This document shows, piece by piece, positions 13,575 through 24,400 of a stretch of 64,000 nucleotides of DNA. This DNA is from Nematostella vectensis (taxonomy: Eukaryota > Cnidaria > Anthozoa > Actiniaria > Edwardsiidae). Location of the stretch: positions 5,827,501 through 5,891,500 of the forward strand of contig NC_064047.1 of NCBI RefSeq assembly GCF_932526225.1, written 5' to 3'. Under the pieces are notes generated by a model. The model made no database searches. It was not told the origin of the DNA and saw only the letters and a list, made by a program, of their open reading frames with translations. Numbering within the stretch: position 1 is the stretch's first letter; each line of letters begins with the position of its first letter. The position numbers were made by a program, and so were the translations under genes.

Positions 13575-14335
13575 ATTAAACACGGAGTAAAGTCGAGTCA
13601 AAACGTAAACGCCGAGTAAACACTGAGTATATGCCAAAAAACGTCGGGTAAAGGCCGAGGACACATGAGTAAACGCCGAGTTAACACCGTGTAAAGGCCG
13701 AGTAAACGCCGTGTAAACGTCGAGTAAACACCTAGTAAACGGTCGAGTAAACACCGAGTAAACGTCAAGTAAACACCGCGTACACGCCGAGTAAACGTCG
13801 AGTAAACACCGAGTGACCGTCGAGTAAACACCGAGTAAACGCCGAGTAAACGTCGAGTAAACACCGTGTAATCGTCGAGTAAACATCGAGTAACCGTCGA
13901 GTAAACACCGTGTAAACGCCGAGTAAACACCGAGAAAACGTCGGGTAAACATCGAGTAAACGCCGAGTAAACACCTAGTAAACGCCGAGTAAACGTCGAG
14001 TAAACACCGAGTAACCGCCGAGTAAACACCGAGTAAACGCCGAGTAAACGTCGAGTAAACACCGTGTAACCGTCGAGTAAACATCGGGTAACCGTCGAGT
14101 AAACACCGTGTAAACGCCGAGTAAACACCGTGTAACTGCGGGTAAACACCGAGTAAACGCCGAGTAAACGTCGAGTTAACACCGAGTAACCGTCGAGTAA
14201 ACACCGAGTAAACGTCGGGTAAACACCGAGTAAGCACCGTGTAAACGTCGAGTAAATACCGTGTAACCGTCGAGTAAATACCGAGTAACCGTCGAGTAAA
14301 CACCGTGTAAACGTCAGGTAAACACCGAGTAAACA
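13575..14335. repeat. 11-bp tandem array
   Basis: Nearly 70 copies of an 11-bp unit of the type GTAAACRYCGA with alternating variants (caccgag, cgccgag, cgtcgag, ccgtcgag). Because 11 is not a multiple of 3 and the minus strand lacks stop triplets in the unit, long open frames (301, 282 and 69 aa) appear in all three minus frames, each a repeat of FTRRLLGVYS-like peptides. They are treated as repeat artefacts. Confidence 0.95.
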
Positions 14336-15639
14336 CCAATAACGCCAAGATTGTGTTTTTAGGTGAGACACGTTGACACCCGAGTATCGAAAAACTCTGA
14401 AGTTGTTTGTAGGAGCAATAAGGGCTTTTATCCAATACCCTTCCATTAAAAATCACGATAATTGTCACACACACAAAAAAAAATTACGACCTCTCATTAC
14501 AAGTCCGGAAATACTACTTAACAAAACCTTTTAAAAACGGAAATCAATTAAAGGAAAAAATATTATAAAAAAAGTTTTACCACCCCCATACATTAACTTT
14601 CAAAAAAAAAAAATAAAAAAAAAAAAAGATTACCTTTTATGCTATTTATATTCTTTCAGGGAATTTGTTAACTATCTCTTCAGTTCGCACATAAATTTGA
14701 GTTTCTCACGTTATTCCTCAGGTTTTCACGTCATGAACGGCAACATTGTATATCAATGATTTCCATATTTTCTTTCCTTGTCTTTCTTGATCAAAAGCGC
14801 AAAATAAAAATCGGAGGATACCTGAAGGTTTCCTATAAAAGCCATTCCTAAAAATTTCCTTAGCTCTACGTACGCCTTTTTTGATATTTCGCTATATGTC
14901 CCTTGAAAATATAATAATTTACATTTCTCTTCATTCGTATTATTTCCCTAATAAATAGCCCTCAGTAAACGCTCCTCTTCTCACACCTTCTCCCAGTAAT
15001 CTTATGTTTTTTTCTCACCTTTGCTTTATGGCAAACTGAACTGGAAAAATATGATGAGCCGAAAAGTTCAAAGCACTTCTCGTTCAGACATGGTTTTCGT
15101 TTCAAAGTGTTTCCGGAGTAAAACGCTTTTTTATGAACTAGGTTTTGCCATCATACCGTTATTATCTAAATGGGCAAAGATACATTATTGTTTTTATATG
15201 ATTAAATCAAGTTGTCCCTGCGGCCATATACATTTTGAATATATTATCACAACTTGAATTTATTTTCTGAGCGAAGAACAAAACACAAGGGAGATGACAA
15301 TAATGAAAATGATGAATAAAATTGATCTATTTCTCGAAAATGCTTATTCGAGAGAATAACAAATATTCAACAGGATGCCTTTCTACGATATCAGAGTTAA
15401 ACATTGAAATTTTCACTTGTGCTTTGAATCTTTGTAAAACAGTTTTAAACAAAAAATGTCTTTTCCCGTAATATTTCAATCTATTTTATTTTCTTGAAGT
15501 ACTTCATAAATTATTTCAAAAGAGTTTTCCGTAATCAAAATAGTTAAATTCAACGATATTTTGCTGATCGTGTGATAACGGTTAATCGTAACATCACGAA
15601 TTTGTAACATCCTGTCGACGACCTGCTGTGTCTGGGACG

Positions 15640-15922
15640 CCGACTTCCTTAGTCTAGCCACGGGCGATAGGATAGTCTAGTGGTCGAGGCTAGGACACCA
15701 ACCTTCCTTAGTCTAGCCACGGGCGATAGGATAGTCTAGTGGTCGAGGCTAGGACACCAACCTTCCTTAGTTTAGCCACGGGCGATAGGATAGTCTAGTG
15801 GTTGAGGCTAGGACACCAACTTCCATAGTCTAGCCACGGGCGATAGGATGGTCTAGTGGTCGAGGCTAGGACACCAACCTTCTATAGTCTAGCCACGGGC
15901 GATAGGATGGTCTAGTGGTTGA
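15640..15922 (+). repeat. 59-bp tandem array with tRNA-like (A-box-like) core
   Basis: Five copies of a 59-bp unit containing 'gggcgataggatagtctagt' then 'ggtcgaggctaggacacc'. The core 'tagtctagtggt' resembles the D-arm/A-box of tRNA genes such as tRNA-Glu. No B box or complete cloverleaf is present, so this is not called a tRNA. It may be an amplified head of a tRNA-derived SINE. Confidence 0.8.
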
Positions 15923-18313
15923 GCAAAATATTTTACTTAAGCTGCCGATTCAGGATTAGCTACCTCTCAATGCATATACTATTCAGCAGCAGCCAGGCAA
16001 ATGGCAAGCAAATTTATGAAGCCGAGTTCCAAATGTGGTATACAATCTCCTTCAAGGCAAAGACCGGGGGGCAAAAAAAATAGTAAAGAAACGGAATCTG
16101 TTCATTCGATTGGTAGTCAAAGCTGATTGGGCTATAGAAAGACTACAAATGAAAGCTTGGCAAATATAATTATCTGTATGTTATTTTATGTTATTGTAGG
16201 ACGGGATGAATTTAGAGTAATTCAAAGTGGATTTATCTAATTGATTTTTTGAGACAGAAAAATATTCTTCTCTCAATTAGGACCCCAGAGTCTTTAACTT
16301 AACTTTAATAACTTTAATTTTGTACAAAGCTGTATTCCCCGAAGCTCAAAAGGGGGCCCTGGGATGTCGAACGTACCACCCGTCTTGACTGTGAGTTAGG
16401 ACGACGGAGAAAATTAAGTAAAATAGTCATAAAGGTTAAGTTGAACAATGATTTAATAAATGGAAAAGGGTAAAACGAACCCCTTCCCAGCTTAAAATGC
16501 TGGCTACTGTATTTCAATGATACATTTAATAACTCATAGCGTGTAAGTTCAGCTTTTGGTTGTTATCTTTTTGCTGTCAACTAAGACTTGTTCGTGAAGC
16601 GGCAATGCTTAACTAGCACAGCATAAATAAATTAAATCATACCTTACCTCTGTTCTGAACGTCCCTTGCGAGTATCAAGAGAACCTTATGGCTCTATCAG
16701 ACAGAAACAGAAACAACAATAACCTGTAAGTATAGATAACTGAAATATCACTGTCGTGCCAGGAGCAAAGCCTTCTGGGTAACTTATGACATCACAAAAA
16801 CCAGCACTTTTTTCGCCAAATAGGTTGCCCTAAGTTAATGGTGGTTCATGTTGTGTACGGTATGCTTTTCCAAGACAGGGGGGTTACTTGTTCATTCATC
16901 ATTCTTATTTAAATAGTATGCTTTTTTGCAAGTTAAAATCGTGTCAAATCGTCAAAGTAGTTGATACTACTACTCAACGAAGAAAGCGTCCTTCTTATTT
17001 TCAACGTTTACCAAACGATGCCAGCAAGCCACCAAATAACGACTTGGTAAATACCATATGATTCCAAACAGATTAAGTTGTTTTGTAAACACAATTAAAC
17101 AATTGTAAGCAAATTTCCAAACTTGCACGCAAACTTCGCAGCTAAGAAACTAACGCGTTACATGATTGGCTAGCTGCGAAATAACGACTGGTTGACGGAG
17201 AATATTATCGAACCTGATTGGCGTAAAAGTAAAAGCTGCTAATGGACTACTGGTTTAATTTTCCTCGATTTTATTTCCTACCAAACATCGCTTGTGTAGG
17301 GATTTCTTGCTTAACTCATTCAGAATCTCGTGAGATCCTCAAACTTTCACCGTTGCTACCAATGGGGCTTGCCTTGTGGTTTAGTATTATGGGAACGCTT
17401 ATAAGAGTCATTAGTTTCCCAAGTCATTAAACGCTGGCCACAGACACTTGGCAAGGGAAGCGTTTTCTTGTTTTTATTTTGGTTATCTTAATTTGTTACA
17501 AACCAGGAGTCTTATGGCTATTTAAAAAAAATCACCATCTCGGCGATTATTTATGGCGTCGCAAGCGATTGTTTGAAATAAGATCGAAAAGGAACCAAAC
17601 GGTTGGTTACATGAGTTGGTCTTGAAAACTAGGGAATGAAAGGGATGGGTATAAAAATAGATAGTAAAAAAGGACAGTAAAAAAAAGAAAAGCCGGAATT
17701 TAATCCTCGCATAGGCTACTGGTCGAAGACTTCTTTTCAAAGTGTTCGATTATTCTGATTAGCCCTGAAGTTTGAACCTCCGGCCATTAGGGCGAAGGCC
17801 TTTATTGGTGCAGTCGTTTGAACTTCTGGACCAAGCATTTCTTCTAAAAGTGCGACAATTAGTAGCCGGAGGTTTGAAATTTTGGATCAAGCCTTTCTTC
17901 TGAAAGTTTCATCTCTCTTCACCTCGCTGAGAAAGTTTCATCTCTTTACATATCGCTGAGAAAGTTTCGCTTCTCAAAACTTTATCGACTTGGAAGTCTT
18001 TATGAACCCTCGCAACAGTATATAACCGTGCGATGACAAAAAGGGGAAATTCACGACGCCATCTTCCATCGGCTAATTCAAGCGAGATTGACGTACTTTC
18101 AGTCAGATAACGACACTCATGAATTGGACTTTGAATGTTGATTGTTATTTTGAAGTAAATATAAATAAAGGAGTGGCTGACATTCTTTAAACACCCCCTT
18201 GGGAAATAAGGTGCTGGTCCACAGTAGAAAGTGCGTTAAATGGTCTATTTCCCAGGAATGAACGCCACCAGAATTGACGGAGTGCTTTCAGCAATCATTG
18301 CCCTTTGGATATT
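15923..18313. other. Intergenic; no gene recognised
   Basis: Short open frames without family resemblance. 17800-17970 has short direct repeats around 'gctgagaaagtttc'. The right end is the 3' flank of UFL1. Confidence 0.5.
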
Positions 18314-18319
18314 TTTATT
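18314..18319 (-). other. Candidate polyadenylation signal of UFL1
   Basis: AATAAA on the minus strand about 100 nt downstream of the UFL1 stop codon, inside an A/T-rich stretch. Position and strand fit; there is no transcript support. Confidence 0.5.
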
Positions 18320-18372
18320 TGTTTTTTTTTATATTCTATGCTTAGTGAATTATTTAAAATGACTATTTAACA

Positions 18373-18464
18373 GTCACGATTCATTCTTGGAATTGTCATT
18401 CTTGAGTTCCAGGAACTAGTCACGATTCATTCTTGGAATTGTCCTTCTTGAGTTCCAGGACCAT
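18373..18464 (-). repeat. 46-bp tandem duplication of the UFL1 stop-codon tail
   Basis: Two copies, 46 bp apart, of the segment encoding the last UFL1 residues and the TGA stop. The upstream copy on the minus strand is in the coding frame; the second lies in the 3' UTR. Both keep the terminal codons for KNES plus stop, so the duplication leaves the protein end intact. Confidence 0.85.
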
Positions 18465-21400
18465 CTTCTTGATCTCCCGCATACCTTCCTCCAGCAGTAC
18501 CGCAGTACTTTTCTCAACCCCAGCCTCGTTCTCATGCTCGTCACCAGCCTCCTCCTCGACCTCGTCCGATCCTGACCGCGTCAGTTGCTTTACCACGAGT
18601 GACTGGCACCGAAGGAGGATTTCGTGCTGCTCTGGTGTCACATGTTCAGCTAGGAGAGCAATGATTTGTGGGACACATCGACCGGGCGCGTGAAGCAGGC
18701 TGGATGTGAAGTGCTGGAAGAGTAAGCTGACCGCTAAATGTAACGTCATTGCGGGCTCATCTTCGTGACGTAACTGCTCCTGCAAGGCCGCTCTCCGCTC
18801 AATCGAAATTTGTCTTGACAACATAGAAAAACAACATAGATTGTTAAAAGAAGTAACGAAAACAAGACGATTTTTTAAAGCCCCGTATTTCAAGAAAAAT
18901 TTTAGTGCAAAGATTCCTAATCCTACTTTGCTTATGGGCCGTTTTCCGAAAGATAAATTTCGAGCGCGAAAGCTACTTTTTGGCAGGCCGCGGACTGTTT
19001 CAAGCCTTTATTTTTGCAGGTTCAATTCTTACCAAATGATCACAAGCCGTTTTAACCAGTTGTTTGGCTCCAGGCTTGAATGGAAAACAAACAAAACGGC
19101 TGTAAACAGTCTAGAAACACCTCCAAATCTCTGATTTAGGGTTGAAATGTCTAAGGCTACGCCTTTTTTTCTTGTCCCCTGGGATATTTGCCAATGCTTT
19201 CCAGCAAAAGATAGCCCTCAACAAAGCGAGGAGGTAATCAGTAAGCCACGGCGTATTATCACCTGGTTCATGTAGATAAAGGAAATGTTTTTACCTCTCC
19301 TTCTTCTTGTCAAGCTTTTTGATCATCAGTTCGCATAATCCTTGCCCAGCTACCAGGTCAAACTGAGCGAAAAACTCTTCAGTTTCCTGGAAATACCGAG
19401 ACACACACGAAAAAAGCCGAGTCATTTATGTATAGAACAGAGTGAATGACGAGTAGCACCGAGACACACGATTTTTGGCCAGGTACACGCATGCGCATAG
19501 GGACTCACCTAAGCAGCGAGAGATGCGTGGAGTTTTGTCAAGGAGGCCTGGGTACGCGCATGCGTATAGAGACTTACCTTAGCAGTGAGAGATGAGTTGA
19601 GCTTTGTCAAGGGGGCCTTGATTTCCTCTGGCATTTTCTTGATTATTTTCAGTCGCGTCTGGAAAAGGTGAAATTACCAATTCGTTATTATCATAACAAT
19701 ACACGGGAGGAATAGCAATTACACTATTTCACCTAGTCTGAGCTAGCAATGCATTAAGGTAAGGATCACCTCGCAATGCATTATAGTAAGAATTAACTTG
19801 CAATGCATTATGGTAAGCATCACTTTGCAATGCATTATGGTAAGGATCACCTCGCAATGCATTATGGTAAGGATCACCTTGCAATGCATTATGGTAAGGA
19901 TGACCTCGCAATGCATTATGGTAAGGAACACCTCGCAATGCATTATGGTAAGCATCACCTTGCAATGCATTATGGTAAGCATCACCTTGCAATGTATTAT
20001 GGTAAGGATCACCTCGCAATGCATTATGGTAAGGATCACCTCGCAATGCATTTTGGTAAGGATCACCTTGCAATGCATTATGGTAAGCATCACCTCGCAA
20101 TGCATTATGGTAAAAATCACCTCGCAATGCATTATGGTAAGGATCACATTGCAATGCATTATGGGAAAAGCATACCTCTGGCGTGATTGTAGTCTCGTCG
20201 GTGACGGCAAGCATGTGGTCAGCGGCTAACATGTTAACCATCAGATTTGTGATGTCTGTGCACACTGTGCGCAGGAGATGGCGGGATAGGTGGACTTGAA
20301 CATCCTCTAAAAACAAAAGGTGGAATGCAGTGGAACTAGCCAATAGGCGTCTTGCACTGGCTGATCACGTGGCTTATTGAGTGGCAAACTCAAGCCAATA
20401 TAAACACAGAAATGACTGCGCATGTCACGCCAAAGAACGACGAAGAAAATAAATCTTTCAATGAAAATTAGCCCTTTCTGACATAGAAACTTTCTGGCTT
20501 ATTCGTAAGAGCTGAATAAGTTGTTTTTTCGTTGTTGTTATTTTGCCGTTATAAGCCTGAGCGCGCGCGAGTTTGACACCCAAAAAGGGCAAGTTGCCTA
20601 TTTGAGAGACAAAGATAAAGGCAATATGAATAGGAATAAGCCCGAAACCATAAGAACATGAAAAGAAATCAGGACTTAGGAACAAGTAAAAATTAATTCA
20701 CTTCGGTTTTCAATTTTCTGCGAGATCTCGCCGACGGTTACAGTCAGAAGATAACCTTCTGGCTTCCGTAATTCAAGATCATCGAAGCGTTTCCAGCACA
20801 CACCTTTCGGCAAGTCGCTGGCCAATCAATTAGCAGTTGGTCATTGAAAAGAATCTCCAAAATATTACTGTCGAATCCGTTGTATCGCGACGCCGCATTT
20901 TCAAAACATCGATTTGTTTTTGTCTTTTGGGATTTTCTGTTCCGCCAGTCAAATTGTTCTAAGCCAATCCGACTCTTGCCATCTCTCGCCTAGTGCAGTT
21001 ACCTGGCTTTTTGTCGCGACACTGCCTGGTTTTCGTCCAGAGGACAGCCAGGGAAGTGCACACAGCGAGACTCTGATTGGCTCAGAATGGTTTTACTGAC
21101 AGAACAGAAAACCAAAAACAAACCGTGTTTTGAAAACGCGGGTCGCGATACAACGGATTCGACAGTAAGAATCAATAAAAGCTACAAATTTCACAAATAT
21201 GTAATACTTTCATTGCCTGTTCTGTTGTTCTTTGCAAACGTACCAGGAAATAAGTTGATAGACTTGTCGAAGAGCTTCGCGTTAGACCACAGGGCGTTGA
21301 CTTTTTCTTGGATCTCGGCGTGACTCTTTCTCTTCTTGTCACCGGAGGACTGGAGCACAGCACGAGCTACCTGCTGGTATGCTCTGGTCAGCGGCCTGAA

Positions 21401-24400
21401 TAAAAAAGACATGCGTTTGTTAGAAGGCAAAGAGCAAGCAATGGAGCATTGTTATATAGCCCAAATGGTAAAGTTTAAACCGAGTTGTACCCGTTGCAAA
21501 TTGAGGCTCTATCCCGAGGTAAGAACCTGTGAGTTGCGTCACAGAGCTTCCTTTGTTTGTTAGAACGAATCATTATGAAAACAGAACACTCTGGGAATAT
21601 GGTTCTTACTCCGGGGTAAAGTTCGCAGTAAAAACAACAAGTACTATTACTGTGGTTCCATGATTTATCACCGGTCAACATCCGCCATGAGGAGTAAATA
21701 CACTTCCTCATACACATCCTGTAGTGTGCGCGCTCAGCTTTCTTACCCCGGTATAAGAACCTGTGTATTGTGCACGAGTTGCGCCACAAAGCTTCTTTTG
21801 TTTGGAAGAAAGAATCATGATGAAATCAGGACTGAGTCCAAAGGTGTCCTCTGGGGAAGGTCTTTACACCGGGGTAAAGCCAACATGGAATTTATTCAGG
21901 GGCCACAACGACCAGTGATTTCAAACATACTTTCTGTGAATGGCATCGAGGCCATCATGATTCATAATCACCTGTGCATTTCTTGCGCAAGCTCCTCTAA
22001 AAAGTCGTCATCAATATCTGGACGGTCTTTCCTGAGCACTTCGGCTATCTAAAACCAATAAAAAACAACTTTAACAAGACGCTGGATCGATATCTTAAGG
22101 GCAAGATCAAGCACAAACACAAGCCCAACACAAGTGAGAATCGGCCAAATACAAGCGCAGCACAAGATAAAGTCGGCCAAATACAAGCGCGACACAAGTG
22201 AGAATCCGACAAACACAAGCGCGACACAAGTGAAAGTCGGCCAAATACAAGCGCAACACAAGTGAGAATCGGCCAAATACAAGCGCGACACAAGTGAAAG
22301 TCGGCCAAATACAAGCGCAGCACAAGTGAGAGTCGGCCAAATACAAGCGCAGCACAAGTGAGAATCGGTCAAACACAAGCGAAACACAAGTGAGAATCGG
22401 CCAAATACAAGCGCAGCACAAGTGAGAATCGGTCAAACACAAGCGCGACACAAGTGAAAGTCGGCCAAATACAAGCGCAACACAAGTGAGAATCGGTCAA
22501 ACACCAGCGCAACATAAGTGAGAATCCGACAAACACAAGCGCGACACAAGTGAAAGTCGGCCAAATACAAGCGCAGCACAAGTGAGAATCGGTCAAACAC
22601 CAGCGCAACATAAGTGAGAATCCGACAAACATAAGCGCGACACAAGTGAAAGTCGGTCAAATACAAGCTTTTCACAACTGAGAATCGATCAAACAAAAGC
22701 GCAACACAAGGGAGAATCAGTCAAACACAAGCGCAACACAAGGGAGAATTCGACAAACACAAGCGCAGCACAAGTGAGAATCAGTCAAAAACAAAGCGCA
22801 ACACAAGTAAAAGTCGGCCAAACACAAGCGCCAATAAAAGCAAAAGGCTTATTGACAAGCTTTTTGTGAGAAACAACAAGCAAATGGATGTTATCAACTA
22901 GCTCTATAGCTGCTGGGATGGCCAAATGGCGGCTGCCATCCAGAGCTCGTATGAGTGGCCGTACCTCCTCTGTCGTCATGAACTGCAGCTCGTCAGGATT
23001 GGAACGAGAGTCCGCCTCGTTAGTATCATCCTCGTCATTCCTGTTACGGAAATCCTTCTTTTTCACCTAGGATAATGGGATGGAAATGATTGAGTTCAAA
23101 TCTTCCAACTGTCTCAGCAAGCTTTAGACCTTACATATAATTGTATCTCAGGGGCGGACATAGGACTTTTACAAGGTGGGGTGGAGGGTACAGCAAATGA
23201 GGGGGAGGGGGAGGATGCAGCATCAAGAAATCACGTGACATTTTGTTTTGCTCCAGCGGCAAAACAACAACACATAAAGCAAATTATTCAGCGCTTATTA
23301 ATCAGCCAAGTAATTCCTTTGTCAAAAATGGCTTATTTTCAGAAAGAATTTATTTGTCAGGTGCAGCCATTTCTGTGTTTATTTTTAAGCTGAGTTTGCC
23401 ATAAGAAATAGGCGCGAGAGTAGTGCAAGTCGCTTATCAAGAGCTTCACCTTTTTAGTTTTCGTTTCACGGCCGCCACGCCCGCCAACAGAGCCTCCCCC
23501 CTTGCCTCCCGAGCTCGCCGTTTTCCTGCGATCCTCTTTCCGGGCTTCGCGTCTGTCTGCACCACCTCCTCCGCCTTTCAGGCTAGCGAGATCTTTCTTG
23601 GACAATTCTGCGAAAAGTGCAGGGGATTCTGCAGCGTCCTGTAGATAAGAGATAACTGCGATCACTTTTCAATATGGGACAAAACCAAAAGCAATACAAT
23701 AAATATTGGACAATGATTTCTCGAGCCCGAATGGGCCCTCAGTGAATAGCTAATTCAATAGTCCATGAGGCCAGAAACCAGGACACCAGGAGGTCGAAAG
23801 GAATTATTGTTTTAGTCAAATTACACTAGTGGGTTAATCTGTATAACTAAAAACGTTGTCTGGTCTTGTCATTTGCCATTTTTGGGCTTCCAAACTTCTA
23901 TTGTTCTCTACTAACAGGCTATAACTATAGCTGTACTACAGCTGTTTACCTTTTTGGCTTTGGCATGCATGCGCGTTTCAAAGGGCGCCTTGCATGCCTC
24001 AACAAACTTGTCACTGGCCACAATACTGGAGCAGTACACATGCGCAGTAGAGCGCCCTGGAGTCTTCAGGCAATGCTGCAGCAGCTGCTCCGCGTCGTCG
24101 GGTGTGAAGGGTGTTGGCAAATGGGGCTGTAGAGGGAGGTACAGGTTATGGGCCCAGGCCTGGTGCGTATTAGCGACAAAATAATAAAGGAAAGAGCTTT
24201 TGAGGCAATGTTGTATTTGGTGTGAAGGGTGTTTGCAGATGGGGCTGTAGAGGGATGTAACAGGTTATGGGCCCAGGCCTGGTGCGTATTAGCGACAAAA
24301 TAATAAAGGAAAGAGCTTTTGAGGCATGTTGTATTTGGTGTGAAGGGTGTTTGCAGATGGGGCTGTAGAGGGATGTAACAGGTTATGGGCCCAGGCCTAG

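Noticed and set aside
13575-14335. Telomere-like repeat
   Set aside because: The 11-bp unit does not resemble the TTAGGG repeat of animals.
13569-14474. 301- and 282-aa open frames as a large novel repeat protein
   Set aside because: They come from an 11-bp tandem array that lacks stops in three frames of one strand; no start context, splice sites or non-repeat domain.
15651-15700. Functional tRNA gene
   Set aside because: Only a D-arm/A-box-like part is visible; no anticodon arm, T arm or acceptor pairing can be built.
19729-20343. Open frames of 127-204 aa on both strands
   Set aside because: Produced by a 27-bp minisatellite in a UFL1 intron; the 3' part of the minus frame is only UFL1 exon 14 read into the intron.
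22045-22700. Cys-rich [11 protein letters not shown] repeat peptides as a small secreted family
   Set aside because: All three minus frames are open because of a 32-bp tandem repeat in a UFL1 intron; no signal peptide or conserved end.
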